Source: Ruminococcus sp. OA3 (GTDB taxonomy: Bacteria > Bacillota > Clostridia > Lachnospirales > Lachnospiraceae). From it: a stretch of DNA of 64,000 nt. A program made the position numbers and the translations under genes. The notes under the pieces were generated by a model. That model searched no databases and was not told the origin of the DNA. It worked only from the letters and a program-made list of their open reading frames with translations. Below are positions 1-9,533 of this stretch, in pieces. Position 1 is the stretch's first letter, and every line of letters starts with the position of its first letter. The stretch covers positions 2,728,001 to 2,792,000 of the forward strand of contig NZ_JAKNTO010000001.1 of NCBI RefSeq assembly GCF_022440845.1, read 5' to 3'.

Positions 1-137
1 GAACCGATATCCATTTTTTTGTACACCTGCATGGAATCTGCGGATACGATCTCTCCGTTTACTGCTCTGGCAAGGGAGATGGAAAGTTCCGTTTTTCCAA
101 CGGCCGTCGGGCCGGTCAATATAATCAATGGTTTCAT
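1..137 (-). CDS. miaA: tRNA dimethylallyltransferase MiaA, N-terminal fragment
   Basis: MiaA transfers a dimethylallyl group to N6 of A37 in tRNAs that read UNN codons. Only the first 45 or so residues are in the window; the gene runs off the left edge. The start at 137 gives [19 protein letters not shown], where GPTAVGKT is the P-loop of the family, followed by the [15 protein letters not shown] segment that is nearly invariant in MiaA. It starts 12 bp after the mutL stop, so it is the last visible gene of the miaB-mutS-mutL-miaA operon. MiaB acts later on the same tRNA base. Confidence 0.95.
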   Translation of the reverse strand, partial: MKPLIILTGPTAVGKTELSISLARAVNGEIVSADSMQVYKKMDIG

Positions 138-149
138 AGACGTTCCATC

Positions 150-2048
150 CTATACGATTCTTTTAAATTTCTTTTCCAGTTCATATCTGCTCATGGAGAT
201 GATCGTCGGTCTTCCGTGCGGGCAGTTATATGGATTTTCCAGTGTCAGAAGCTGGTCAATCAATACTTCTGCTTCGCGAAACGACAGTTTCTGGTTGCCT
301 TTGACAGCGGCTTTGCACGCCATGACCGCAAGTTTCTCCACGAAGATTTCAAGCGTCACAGTTCCGGCAGTCTCATCCCCCATACTGTCGATCAGTTCAA
401 CCAGCAGTGTCTCATCTGCAATTCCGAAAAGATTGTAGGGAACGGCTCGTATCGTATACTCTTTGCCGCCAAAAGCTTCCAGTTCAAATCCCATCTTACG
501 GAAAAGGTCTTCGTGCCTTCTCATCATCTCCAGTTGCTGAAGGTTTAATGAAATGATGATGGGGACAGCGAGATACTGAGAAGTGATCTGTCTGCCGCGG
601 AGGTCATTCATCATCTTTTCATAGAGCACTTTTTCATGGGCAGCATGCTGGTCGATGATGAACAGTTTTTCCTCCATCTCCACCAGCCAGTAGGTGGAGA
701 ACACCTGGCCGATCAGACGATGCAGGCTGCGTGAATTCTCCGACAGCAGTTTCCTGTCTTCAAACATGGAGAGCTGGCTGTCCTGTTTCGTTTGCACAGC
801 GCCTGAAATGATCGGCTTATCTGAAACAACCGGTTTGTCTGCTGCGGCCATCTCACTTGAGACAGCAGAAACTTCTGTATCTTCCGCAGCAGCCGGCTGT
901 GCAGCAGATACTGCGGGCGTGTGCGAAGGAGCAGGTGTATATGCCGGAGCCTCCCGCAGCATTTCCCGTCGTCTGATCTCAAAAGGTTCCGGGACAGACG
1001 GTTTGGAAGTTTCTTTGACACGTTCTTTTTTAGGGGTGAATGAGACCTCCGGAATCAGTTCTGTTTCTGTGAGGGCTTCACAGATCGCGCGGTATAATAC
1101 CTGATACACCAGATCTGTCTTTTCGAAACGGACTTCCATCTTCGACGGATGTACGTTGACATCTACATGTTCAGAATTCACGGTGATGAACAGCGAGGTG
1201 AACGGAAATTTGTGCTGCATCATGAAGGAACGGAAACCGTCCTCGATCGCTTTTGTAATAATCTTATTCTTCACATACCGTCCATTCACATAATAGTTTT
1301 CAAATGTACGATTGCCGCGGGATACAGAAGGCTTTCCAATAAACCCGGTGATGCGGATGTTGTCCGTCGCCGTATCAATCTCCAGCAGATCTTTTGTTAT
1401 GTCGCGTCCGTAAATCTGGTAAATAACCTCCCTGAAATTCCCATTGCCTGAAGTGTGTAATTTTGTCTGGCCGTTCTGCATGTATTTAAAAGAAATCTCC
1501 GGATGGGAAAGTGCCATCTGTTCCATGATGCTTCCAATGTAGGAGGCCTCCGTGGTTGGAGATTTCAGGAATTTTGCGCGTGCCGGAGTATTGTAAAACA
1601 GGTTCCGCACCAGAAATGTTGTTCCCTGAGGAGCGCCGATCTCTTCAAGTCCTTTTTCAATCCCGCCCTCGATCAGATATCTCGTCCCAGTCAGTGCATC
1701 CGGTGTTTTTGTGATCAGTTCGACCTGTGATACCGCAGCGATGCTGGATAATGCTTCACCGCGGAAACCGAGAGACGCTATCTGCAGCAGGTCATCAATC
1801 GTCTGTATCTTGCTGGTGGCGTGGCGCAGAAAAGCCAGGGGCACCTGCTCTTTCGGAATTCCTGTACCGTTGTCTGTGATGCGGATAAAGGAGATGCCGC
1901 CCTCCTTAATCTCTACCGTGATCGCCGAGGATCTTGCATCCACGGCATTTTCCACCAGTTCCTTTACAATGGAGGATGGTCTTTCTACGACTTCACCCGC
2001 CGCAATTTTATCAATTGTATTCTGGTCCAACAAAGAAATTTTATTCAT
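150..2048 (-). CDS. mutL: DNA mismatch repair protein MutL
   Basis: MutL is the GHKL ATPase that couples MutS mismatch recognition to strand incision. About 632 aa. The N-terminal ATPase shows ELVENAVDA, DNGTGI and GFRGEALSSIA; the C-terminal domain has DQHAAHEKVLYE, matching the DQHA(X)2E(X)4E endonuclease motif, and CPHGRP near the end, so this MutL is probably a nicking MutL as in organisms without MutH. Start chosen at 2048 (MNKISLLD...) because it places IAAGEVVERP at the usual distance; an in-frame ATG at 2060 overlaps the mutS stop. Neither start has a strong ribosome site, which suggests coupling to mutS. The middle (about residues 340-430) is a low-complexity Ala/Pro/Glu linker. Confidence 0.97.
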   Translation of the reverse strand: MNKISLLDQNTIDKIAAGEVVERPSSIVKELVENAVDARSSAITVEIKEGGISFIRITDNGTGIPKEQVPLAFLRHATSKIQTIDDLLQIASLGFRGEALSSIAAVSQVELITKTPDALTGTRYLIEGGIEKGLEEIGAPQGTTFLVRNLFYNTPARAKFLKSPTTEASYIGSIMEQMALSHPEISFKYMQNGQTKLHTSGNGNFREVIYQIYGRDITKDLLEIDTATDNIRITGFIGKPSVSRGNRTFENYYVNGRYVKNKIITKAIEDGFRSFMMQHKFPFTSLFITVNSEHVDVNVHPSKMEVRFEKTDLVYQVLYRAICEALTETELIPEVSFTPKKERVKETSKPSVPEPFEIRRREMLREAPAYTPAPSHTPAVSAAQPAAAEDTEVSAVSSEMAAADKPVVSDKPIISGAVQTKQDSQLSMFEDRKLLSENSRSLHRLIGQVFSTYWLVEMEEKLFIIDQHAAHEKVLYEKMMNDLRGRQITSQYLAVPIIISLNLQQLEMMRRHEDLFRKMGFELEAFGGKEYTIRAVPYNLFGIADETLLVELIDSMGDETAGTVTLEIFVEKLAVMACKAAVKGNQKLSFREAEVLIDQLLTLENPYNCPHGRPTIISMSRYELEKKFKRIV

Positions 2049-2053
2049 AAGGT

Positions 2054-4702
2054 TTACCATCGATTCTTAATCTTGTTCTGGAGCCTGTAGATGGTGTTGA
2101 GTGCATCCATCGGAGTCAGGTTGCTGATATCCAGCTGTCCCAGTTCTTCTATAATATCGTCATTCTGCACGGTGTCAAACAGAGAAATCTGTTCCATGTC
2201 TACTTCATCGTAATGCACCGGCTGTTTTTTTAGTTTCGTGGATTTTGTCAGATCCTTGACGGCGGCCAGTATATCCGCATTGCTCAGCTCCTCCACCAGT
2301 TCCCTGGCGCGTTCGATCACAGAATCGGGAACTCCGGCTAGTTTGGCTACCTGGATGCCGTAGCTCTTGTCTGCGCCGCCTTTAATAATTTTTCGCAGAA
2401 AAACAATATCGTCTCCCTTTTCTTTCACCGCGATGCAGTAGTTATTGACCCCTGGCAGCTTGCCCTCCAGTTCTGTCAGTTCATGATAATGTGTTGCAAA
2501 CAGCGTTTTGGCACCAAGCAGCTTTGGATTACTGATGTGTTCTATGACCGCCCAGGCGATGCTGAGGCCGTCGAAGGTGCTCGTGCCGCGCCCGATCTCA
2601 TCCAGGATCAGAAGGCTGTCTGCCGTCGCATTCCGAAGGATCGTTGCTACCTCTGTCATTTCAACCATAAAGGTGCTCTGTCCGCTTGCAAGGTCATCGG
2701 ATGCACCGACCCTTGTAAAAATGCGGTCAACGATTCCGATTTTTGCCTTATCTGCGGGAACAAAGCAGCCGGTCTGCGCCATCAGGACGATCAGCGCCGT
2801 CTGTCTCATATACGTTGATTTTCCAGCCATATTCGGTCCCGTGATCACAGAGACACGGCTTGCGGAATTATCCAGATAGGTGTCATTTGGAATAAACATG
2901 TCATTTGTGATCATTTTTTCCACGACCGGATGACGCCCGCCTTTGATATCAATGATCCCCCTGGTATTGATCCTGGGCCTCACATAATGATTGTGCATCG
3001 AGACTACTGACATAGAGGCGAACACATCAGTGTATGCGATCGCGCGGGCAGTTTCCTGTATCCGTGTCATCTCTTTTGCCAGTGTATCCCTGACCTCACA
3101 GAACAGCTGATATTCCAGTGCGTACAGCTTATCCTCTGCACCGAGGATCATATCTTCCAGTTCTTTCAGCCGTGGTGTGATATACCTCTCGGCGTTGGTC
3201 AGGGTCTGTTTTCTCGTATAGTAATCGGGTACCATGTCTTTAAACGAATTGGTGACTTCCAGATAATAGCCGAACACCTTGTTGTATTTGATCTTCAGAT
3301 TGCGGATACCTGTTTTTTCACGTTCCTCTGCCTCCAGCTGTGCAAGCCATGTCTTCCCCTCCGTTTTTCCCTGACGGTAGTGATCGACATCTTCATGGAA
3401 ACCGTCCTTGATAATCCCTCCCTCTTTCAGCGCCAGAGGGGGTTCCTCCTGGATGGAGTTTTCCAGCAGTGTATACAGGTCTTCCAGCGCATCCATCTGC
3501 TGATATAATTTCGCCAGGAGGGGGCTTTCAAATTCCTTCAGGAGCTGGCGGATATGCGGCAGCATGGAGAGCGAGGATTTAAATGCGATAAGATCACGTG
3601 GATTTGCCGACTGATAACTGATCCTGCTGACCAGCCGCTCCATATCGTAAACAGGGTTTAAATATTCCCTTATTTCATCTCTTATTATCGCCTTTTTATT
3701 CAATTCCTCCACCGCATCGAGGCGGTCATTGATATCAGCTGCGTCTATCAGCGGCTGTTCGACAAAGCTGCGCAGTAAACGGGCCCCCATCGCTGTTTTT
3801 GTCTTATCCAGAACCCACAGGAGAGAACCCCGCTTCTGTTTTTCGCGGAGCGTCTCGACGAGTTCCAGGTTTCGACGGCTGGAGCTGTCGATCATCATAT
3901 ATTTGTCAGCCAGATACGGCGTAATCTCCGTCATATGTGAGAGTGAATTTTTCTGAGTCTCAAACAAATACTGGAACAAAGCACCTGCGGCAATGATTCC
4001 GTTTGGATAATCGGCAAGACCGAGGCCGGACAGTGTGATCGTCTGAAAATGATCCATCAGCGTGCGTTTGCACAATTCGTCATCAAAATACCATGCATCC
4101 AGAGAATAGATGCAGATACCCAGTCGGCTTTTCAGATCCTCCAGATCAATCCCGCTGACAAAAAATGCATGATTACAGATGATCTCTGCCGGGGCAAACT
4201 TGTGGATCTCGTCGATAAGTTTACGCTCTTTATCCACTTCTGTCACGGAGCAGTCGCCGGTCGTGACATCTGCAAGGCAGATGCCATATGTATCCCCAAG
4301 ATATACAACAGACATGATATAGTTGTTGCGTGTCTCATCGAGGCTTTGGGTATTTAAGTTTGTACCGGGTGTTACGATCCTGACCACTTCCCGCCTGACC
4401 AGTCCTTTGGTCAGTTTCGGGTCTTCCGTCTGCTCACAGATTGCTACTTTATAGCCTTTTTCTATCAGCCTGTTAATATATGTCTCTGCGGCATGGTACG
4501 GGACCCCGCACATCGGGGCGCGTTCTTCCAGTCCGCAATCTTTTCCGGTCAGTGTTATCTCCAGTTCTTTGGTGACCAGCAGTGCGTCTTCAAAAAACAT
4601 TTCATAAAAGTCGCCCAGCCTGAAAAACAGAATACAGTCTTTATAGGCTTCTTTCGTCGTCACATACTGCTGCATCATTGGTGAGAGATTTGTCACATTC
4701 AT
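2054..4702 (-). CDS. mutS: DNA mismatch repair protein MutS
   Basis: MutS binds base mismatches and small loops and recruits MutL. 882 aa, the normal length for MutS1. The N-terminal mismatch-binding domain contains FFRLGDFYEMFFEDA with the Phe-X-Glu wedge; the C-terminal ATPase has GPNMAGKSTYM (Walker A) and DEIGRGTSTFDGLS (Walker B/signature), followed by the helix-turn-helix tail. It sits 16 bp downstream of miaB and 5 bp before mutL, in the conserved clostridial order. The ribosome site (GGACGG) is weak, consistent with translation from a long polycistronic mRNA. Confidence 0.98.
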   Translation of the reverse strand: MNVTNLSPMMQQYVTTKEAYKDCILFFRLGDFYEMFFEDALLVTKELEITLTGKDCGLEERAPMCGVPYHAAETYINRLIEKGYKVAICEQTEDPKLTKGLVRREVVRIVTPGTNLNTQSLDETRNNYIMSVVYLGDTYGICLADVTTGDCSVTEVDKERKLIDEIHKFAPAEIICNHAFFVSGIDLEDLKSRLGICIYSLDAWYFDDELCKRTLMDHFQTITLSGLGLADYPNGIIAAGALFQYLFETQKNSLSHMTEITPYLADKYMMIDSSSRRNLELVETLREKQKRGSLLWVLDKTKTAMGARLLRSFVEQPLIDAADINDRLDAVEELNKKAIIRDEIREYLNPVYDMERLVSRISYQSANPRDLIAFKSSLSMLPHIRQLLKEFESPLLAKLYQQMDALEDLYTLLENSIQEEPPLALKEGGIIKDGFHEDVDHYRQGKTEGKTWLAQLEAEEREKTGIRNLKIKYNKVFGYYLEVTNSFKDMVPDYYTRKQTLTNAERYITPRLKELEDMILGAEDKLYALEYQLFCEVRDTLAKEMTRIQETARAIAYTDVFASMSVVSMHNHYVRPRINTRGIIDIKGGRHPVVEKMITNDMFIPNDTYLDNSASRVSVITGPNMAGKSTYMRQTALIVLMAQTGCFVPADKAKIGIVDRIFTRVGASDDLASGQSTFMVEMTEVATILRNATADSLLILDEIGRGTSTFDGLSIAWAVIEHISNPKLLGAKTLFATHYHELTELEGKLPGVNNYCIAVKEKGDDIVFLRKIIKGGADKSYGIQVAKLAGVPDSVIERARELVEELSNADILAAVKDLTKSTKLKKQPVHYDEVDMEQISLFDTVQNDDIIEELGQLDISNLTPMDALNTIYRLQNKIKNRW

Positions 4703-4718
4703 TGTTTTTTCCGTCCCA

Positions 4719-6164
4719 TTATTCTTTTGTTATTCGGCTGCCCATGTAATAGAAACCACGGCATTCATCCAGTGAAACATCGATCAGTCTGCCTATATCT
4801 TCCGCTGTTCCCGGAAAATGAACCAAAACATTATTTCCCAGCCTGCCGGTCACGAGACTGGCATCGTGGCTGTTCATTTCCTCAGCCAGAACGGTCTGAA
4901 CTTTTCCGGTGTGACGGGAAGTCATCTCTTCGGAGATTCTCTGAACCTCCCCCAGCAGCCTGTCGAATCGCTCTCTAACAACATGTTCCGGCACCTGATC
5001 TTCCATCACCGCAGCAGGAGTGCCTGTCCGTTTGGAATATATGAAGGTAAATGCACTGTCATAGCGCACCCTGCGCACAACATCCAGCGTCTCCTCGAAA
5101 TCCTCTTCCGTCTCTCCCGGGAAACCGACGATGATATCGGTGGTCAGAGAAATATCCGGTACTGCAGCGCGGATCTTATCGACAAGGTTCAGGTACTGTT
5201 CCTTTGTATAACGGCGATTCATCTCTTTTAAGACACGTGAACTACCTGACTGCAGCGGGAGGTGAAGGTGTGGGCAGATTTTGCTGCTCTCTGCCATAAC
5301 CCGGATCAGCTCATCCGACAGGTCTTTCGGGTGAGAAGTCATAAAGCGGATCCGTTTCAGCCCGTCTATCTGGTCGATCTGTGTCAAAAGCTGAGCAAAC
5401 GTCATGGGATGTTCCAGATTTTTTCCGTAAGAGTTTACATTCTGTCCAAGAAGCATCACTTCCACAACACCGTCTGACACCAGGCGTTCAATCTCCCTGA
5501 TGATATCCTTCGGATTACGGCTGCGCTCTCTCCCTCTTACGTATGGAACAATACAGTAACTGCAGAAATTATTGCATCCAAACATGATGTTGACCCCTGA
5601 TTTGAAGGGATACTTCCGGTCAACCGGGAGGTCTTCCACAATTTTGTCTGTATCTTCCCAGATATCGATCACCATCCGTTCAGACTCCAGACGGTTTACC
5701 AGCAGCTCGGCAAATTTATAGATGTTATGCGTCCCGAAAATCAGGTCCACAAAGCGGTAACTCTTTTTGATTTTTTCGACGACCTGCGCTTCCTGCATCA
5801 TACAGCCGCAGAGACCGATCATCATATGCGGATTCTTCTTTTTCAGGCTGTTCAGATAACCTAACCGGCCATAGACACGCTGGTTCGCATTTTCCCTGAC
5901 GGTGCAGGTATTGTACACAACAAAATCCGCATGATTCTCATCGCTTTTCTCATAACCGACCGCCTCAAGAATGCCTTCCAGTTTTTCAGAATCCCTGGCA
6001 TTCATCTGGCACCCGAAGGTATTGACACAGAACGTAAGAGGCCTGTTTAAAAGCTGCGCGCGATCTCTTACGTACTCTTTTGCTTTTTCAATATAATAAT
6101 ACTGACGCTGTGGTTCCATGGACGGAACTGCGCCGTATGTTATTTCTGTCGTTTTGTTTTCCAT
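4719..6164 (-). CDS. miaB: tRNA-2-methylthio-N6-dimethylallyladenosine synthase MiaB
   Basis: Radical SAM methylthiotransferase that converts i6A37 of tRNA to ms2i6A37. 481 aa in the family order: N-terminal UPF0004 domain with three cluster cysteines (in FGCQMN, NTCTVREN and LCGCMMQ), radical SAM core with CNNFCSYC binding the second [4Fe-4S] cluster, and a C-terminal TRAM domain. First gene of the operon, 37 nt below the predicted promoter -10 region. It shares an mRNA with miaA, which makes its substrate, so the two ends of this operon form one tRNA modification pathway flanking the mismatch repair genes. Confidence 0.97.
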   Translation of the reverse strand: MENKTTEITYGAVPSMEPQRQYYYIEKAKEYVRDRAQLLNRPLTFCVNTFGCQMNARDSEKLEGILEAVGYEKSDENHADFVVYNTCTVRENANQRVYGRLGYLNSLKKKNPHMMIGLCGCMMQEAQVVEKIKKSYRFVDLIFGTHNIYKFAELLVNRLESERMVIDIWEDTDKIVEDLPVDRKYPFKSGVNIMFGCNNFCSYCIVPYVRGRERSRNPKDIIREIERLVSDGVVEVMLLGQNVNSYGKNLEHPMTFAQLLTQIDQIDGLKRIRFMTSHPKDLSDELIRVMAESSKICPHLHLPLQSGSSRVLKEMNRRYTKEQYLNLVDKIRAAVPDISLTTDIIVGFPGETEEDFEETLDVVRRVRYDSAFTFIYSKRTGTPAAVMEDQVPEHVVRERFDRLLGEVQRISEEMTSRHTGKVQTVLAEEMNSHDASLVTGRLGNNVLVHFPGTAEDIGRLIDVSLDECRGFYYMGSRITKE

Positions 6165-6207
6165 CCTTTATCCTCTATCGATATTCAAGATTTCCGTAAC
6201 AATTGCA

Positions 6208-6237
6208 ATTATAACAACTCTGTCCGCATGTTTTCAA
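6208..6237 (-). promoter_or_regulatory. Sigma-A promoter of the miaB-mutS-mutL-miaA operon
   Basis: On the minus strand TTGAAA (6237-6232) and TATAAT (6213-6208) are separated by 18 bp. Predicted transcription start near 6201, about 37 nt before the miaB start. No operator-like repeat is visible. Confidence 0.7.
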
Positions 6238-6327
6238 GTGAATTCTAAAGATAGAAAAAAATTGCACGGACTTCCACTGTTATATATATGTGTAAAAACG
6301 GATGTTTATGCCAGGGCAACAAAAGAA

Positions 6328-6359
6328 GATGCTGCAGACCTGTTAAAATCCGCAACATC
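6328..6359 (-). terminator. Terminator after proA
   Basis: Hairpin with 11-nt arms (6328-6338 and 6349-6359, two G-U pairs) lying 15 nt past the proA stop and followed on the minus strand by TTCTTTTGTT. It separates the proline operon from the miaB promoter. Confidence 0.65.
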
Positions 6360-6373
6360 CTGATGTTATCATA

Positions 6374-7615
6374 TTACGGACGGATCTGTCCGCTTCCATA
6401 GATAATATATTTAGTCGTTGTAAGTGCCGTAAGTCCCATCGGGCCTCTGGCATGCAGCTTCTGTGTACTGATACCGATCTCGGCACCAAAACCAAATTCA
6501 AATCCATCTGTATAGCGTGTAGATGCATTGACATAGACTGCCGCTGCATCCACTTCATCCAGAAACTTCTGGGCGTTCTGATAACTGGACGTTATGATCG
6601 CTTCGGAATGTTTGGTGTTATATCTGTTGATATGTGTGATCGCTTCTTCTACTGATGATACAGTCTTGATGGAAATGATATAATCCAGATACTCTTTCCC
6701 CCAGTCTTCATCCGATGCTTTTTTCGCATCCGGAACAAGCGCACAGACCTCATCATCCCCGCGCATCTCCACGTGATTTTCTTTCAGGCGCCCGGCAAGC
6801 ACCGGAAGCAGGGCATCCTTGACATTTTCATGAACCAGAAGAGATTCGCAGGCATTGCAGACGCCGACCCGCTGGGTTTTGGCATTCAGGATGATATCGA
6901 CGGCCATTGTAAGGTCGGCGCTTTCATCCACGTAAATATGACAGTTTCCGGTCCCCGTCTCAATCACCGGGATCGTGCTGTTGTTTACGACCGCCTGAAT
7001 CAGCCCGGCACCGCCGCGCGGGATCAGCACGTCGATATAGCGGTTCATCTTCATGAAAGCCGTCGTCGTATCACGCGACGTATCCTCTATTAGCTGGATC
7101 ACATTTTCATCAATGGCGTGCTGCTTCAAGGTTGTCCGAATACAGTCCACGATGGCTTTGTTGGAATGGAGCGCGTCACTTCCGCCTTTTAAAACCACAA
7201 CATTACCGGTCTTAAAACAAAGGCCAAAGGCGTCTGCAGTCACATTCGGGCGCGCTTCATAGATAATTCCGACAACTCCGAGCGGCACCCGTTTCTGTCC
7301 GATCATCAGTCCGTTTGGACGCTTTTTCATCTGCAGGACTTCCCCGATCGGATCATCCAGCTGTATAAGCTGACAGATACCTTCCGCCATTCCCCTGATC
7401 CTGTCTTCGGTCAGTGCCAGGCGGTCCAGAAGTCCGACAGACATGCCGGCTTTTTTGCCGTTCTCCACATCAATGGCATTTGCGGCCAGAATCTTATCGG
7501 ACCGGGCCACCAGCTCTTCTGCCACCTTTGATAAAAGCTCATTCTTTAAATTTGTCTGCATATTGCGCATAACCGGCTCTGCTGCTTTTGCCTGCATTCC
7601 AATTTTCTCTAACAT
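6374..7615 (-). CDS. proA: Glutamate-5-semialdehyde dehydrogenase ProA (gamma-glutamyl phosphate reductase)
   Basis: Reduces gamma-glutamyl phosphate to glutamate-5-semialdehyde with NADPH, the second step of proline synthesis. About 413 aa, starting [13 protein letters not shown] at 7615 after a GGAGGGT ribosome site. Aldehyde dehydrogenase superfamily fold; the catalytic cysteine lies in [12 protein letters not shown], and [10 protein letters not shown] and the [11 protein letters not shown] region are typical of ProA. Its start overlaps the end of the 5-formyl-THF cyclo-ligase gene by 7 bp, so proA is the last gene of a proB-DUF896-cyclo-ligase-proA operon rather than directly next to proB. 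Confidence 0.97.
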   Translation of the reverse strand: MLEKIGMQAKAAEPVMRNMQTNLKNELLSKVAEELVARSDKILAANAIDVENGKKAGMSVGLLDRLALTEDRIRGMAEGICQLIQLDDPIGEVLQMKKRPNGLMIGQKRVPLGVVGIIYEARPNVTADAFGLCFKTGNVVVLKGGSDALHSNKAIVDCIRTTLKQHAIDENVIQLIEDTSRDTTTAFMKMNRYIDVLIPRGGAGLIQAVVNNSTIPVIETGTGNCHIYVDESADLTMAVDIILNAKTQRVGVCNACESLLVHENVKDALLPVLAGRLKENHVEMRGDDEVCALVPDAKKASDEDWGKEYLDYIISIKTVSSVEEAITHINRYNTKHSEAIITSSYQNAQKFLDEVDAAAVYVNASTRYTDGFEFGFGAEIGISTQKLHARGPMGLTALTTTKYIIYGSGQIRP

Positions 7616-8175
7616 TGAAAACCCTCCTGTCTGTAAATCCTGGTCTGTGTGATAAGAATCTGAGGAAGCACATCCAGCTCTTCCCACGGTACTTCTTCCA
7701 TGACCTGAAAATCAAAAGCCACGGCGACTGTTTTGTGAAGGCGGTGCGCGCTCAGGTATCTGTCATAAAATCCCTGCCCATATCCGACGCGGTGCCGCAT
7801 TTTATCAAATGCGACCCCGGGTACGATCATGACGGCATCCTCTGCATGGGATGCACGGCACCCTTCCGGTTCCGGAATCTGAAAATATCCCGGTCTGAGC
7901 TGATCAAACGATGTGATCTCATAAAAGGACATATCCCTGCCTTCCACTTTAGGTACAGCCACCCGCTTTCCTGCAGCCCATGCCGCTTCGATCAGTTCTT
8001 TTGTATGGACTTCACGGTTAAAATCCATATATGTATACAGCCACCCGCTGCTTTGGTATTCCGGCAGTTGCAGTATTTTTTCACAGATTGTATGGCTGTC
8101 GGCTGTCAGCTGCCCGGGGGCTGCCTGTCTTCTGTATTCAAAGACCTGTTTTCTAATGCTTTGTTTTGTCTCCAT
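7609..8175 (-). CDS. 5-formyltetrahydrofolate cyclo-ligase
   Basis: ATP-dependent conversion of 5-formyl-THF to 5,10-methenyl-THF, returning folate to the one-carbon pool. About 188 aa from [15 protein letters not shown] at 8175, chosen because GGGGGAG sits 8 nt upstream. The C-terminal signature [12 protein letters not shown] is the family's ATP/phosphate binding loop, preceded by [14 protein letters not shown]. It overlaps the DUF896 gene at its start and proA at its end, so all are translationally linked. Why a folate enzyme sits inside a proline operon is not obvious. Confidence 0.95.
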   Translation of the reverse strand: METKQSIRKQVFEYRRQAAPGQLTADSHTICEKILQLPEYQSSGWLYTYMDFNREVHTKELIEAAWAAGKRVAVPKVEGRDMSFYEITSFDQLRPGYFQIPEPEGCRASHAEDAVMIVPGVAFDKMRHRVGYGQGFYDRYLSAHRLHKTVAVAFDFQVMEEVPWEELDVLPQILITQTRIYRQEGFQC

Positions 8176-8374
8176 ATTTCTCCCCCAGATTAATGACAGA
8201 TCCATCCGCTTCCTGAATGTCAATATTGTCGAGCTGAGACCGGAGGTTCATCCTGATGCTCGCGATGTATTCTTTCCGAAGCTTTGACTGTTCCAGCTTT
8301 TCCTCGGGAGTCAAACCAACGGACTTCGCCTTCCGCGCCAGTTCATTGATACGTGTGATGTCCATTTCTTTCAT
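8153..8374 (-). CDS. DUF896 (YnzC/UPF0291) family small protein
   Basis: 73 aa, small and highly charged. The start MKEMDITRINELARKAKS followed by GLTPEEKLEQSKLRKEYI and FR/MNLRSQLDNI is the diagnostic pattern of the DUF896/YnzC family, a two-helix cytoplasmic protein common in Firmicutes; B. subtilis YnzC is near the SOS gene yneA. Molecular function is unknown. It lies 27 bp downstream of proB and its 3' end overlaps the start of the cyclo-ligase gene by 23 bp. Confidence 0.93.
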   Translation of the reverse strand: MKEMDITRINELARKAKSVGLTPEEKLEQSKLRKEYIASIRMNLRSQLDNIDIQEADGSVINLGEKYGDKTKH

Positions 8375-8401
8375 TCTTAACTATCTCCTTCATGGTTTAT
8401 G

Positions 8402-9247
8402 CTACAGCAGTTTTTCAATATAGTCAATCAGGTAAAACTCCTCTTTGGGGTTTGCCAGAAACAGCGTTCCGCATGGCTTTCCGCTGATGATGCGGTGAAT
8501 CACATGAAAATCTTCACCATTCGCGATGATCATATCCGCCCCTGCACTCGTAGCGAGATTAGCGGCTGTGAGCTTTGTTGCCATGCCTCCCGTGCCTGCG
8601 GTACTTCCGGTCGTGCCTTTTCCCATCTCCATCAGGTGTGAATCGATGGTCTCCACCACATCAATAAAATGTGCCTGTTTATTCCGCCTGGGATCATCCG
8701 TGAACAGCCCGTCAATATCTGAGAGGAGAATCAGAAGGTCCGCCCCTATCAGCGAAGCCACGACTGCAGATAATGTATCGTTATCGCCGAATTCAATTTC
8801 ATAGGTGGAAATGGTATCATTTTCATTGACAATGGGAATCGCACCGAGTTTTAAGAGTTCCTCAAAGGTATTCTTGGCATTTTTACGGTTCAGATTGTTT
8901 ACCATCGTGTTTTTTGTCATCAGGATCTGGCTGGCTACCTGATTGTATTCTGAAAACAACTTCTGGTAGATCATCATCAGACGGGCCTGTCCGACCGCAG
9001 CACATGCCTGCTTTTCTTCCAGCTTCCGGGGTTTTTCCTTAAAGCCCAGCGCAGCCCGGCCAACCATAATCGCCCCTGATGAAACCAGCACTACATCTTT
9101 TCCCTGATTGCGGAGGTCGCTGATCTCCCGTACCAGTATCTCAAGTTTGATCAGATCCAGACGTCCCGTCTGAGGATGCGTCAGGGAAGAAGAACCGATC
9201 TTGATCACAATACGTTTTTTATCTTTTAGTTTTTCTCGAACATTCAA
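8402..9247 (-). CDS. proB: Glutamate 5-kinase ProB
   Basis: Phosphorylates glutamate to gamma-glutamyl phosphate, the feedback-controlled first step of proline synthesis. 281 aa: amino acid kinase fold with KIGSSSLTHP near the N terminus, PIVNENDTISTYEI, and GTGGMATKLTAA. It ends after the kinase domain, so the C-terminal PUA domain of E. coli ProB is absent; short ProB proteins are normal in many Clostridia. The ribosome site is poor (AGCAGG about 13 nt from the ATG). The 286-bp upstream gap holds a palindromic repeat and no recognisable proline T-box. Confidence 0.96.
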   Translation of the reverse strand: MNVREKLKDKKRIVIKIGSSSLTHPQTGRLDLIKLEILVREISDLRNQGKDVVLVSSGAIMVGRAALGFKEKPRKLEEKQACAAVGQARLMMIYQKLFSEYNQVASQILMTKNTMVNNLNRKNAKNTFEELLKLGAIPIVNENDTISTYEIEFGDNDTLSAVVASLIGADLLILLSDIDGLFTDDPRRNKQAHFIDVVETIDSHLMEMGKGTTGSTAGTGGMATKLTAANLATSAGADMIIANGEDFHVIHRIISGKPCGTLFLANPKEEFYLIDYIEKLL

Positions 9248-9264
9248 AATTTCATACCTGCTTC

Positions 9265-9497
9265 TTTACTGTGAAAGTCCCGCCGGACGGCCATGAATGA
9301 GCCATGCTTGCATGAGCGAATTCATGGCCATTTGGCGGGCAAGCCGGTATGAGCGAGTAGCGCAGCAGCGCGGATCGCGAATACCGGCGGCGATTGCGGG
9401 AGTCCGAAGGACGGAGCAATCGACTTTCATTTATGGTGATGACGCCGTCAGGCGTCATATCTGTTTACTGTGAAAGTCCCGGACGGAGCAATCGACT
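9265..9497. repeat. Palindrome-rich intergenic repeat, copy 1
   Basis: Fills the yerB-proB gap. Four hairpins in series: GGCCATGAAT/ATTCATGGCC within CCCGCC/GGCGGG arms (about 9280-9339), GCCGGTAT/ATACCGGC (about 9343-9388), GATTGC/GCAATC with inner AGTCC-GAA-GGAC (about 9391-9422), and ATGACGCC/GGCGTCAT (9439-9458). The left end TTTACTGTGAAAGTCCCG (9265-9282) and the right end (9445-9467) are both found, with three differences each, at a second locus at 57672-57792. A partial duplicate of the left end plus GGACGGAGCAATCGACT follows at 9464-9497. A 68-codon reading frame here is judged spurious. Confidence 0.75.
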
Positions 9498-9533
9498 CCA
9501 TTCTACAACAGATCGTCCGCTTTGTCTATATGA

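Noticed and set aside
9252-9458. 68-codon minus-strand reading frame
   Set aside because: It consists entirely of the palindromic repeat, has no ribosome site and no plausible protein composition.
9248-9533. Proline T-box upstream of proB
   Set aside because: No T-box antiterminator bulge (UGGNACC complement) or specifier layout is visible; the region is palindromic repeat.
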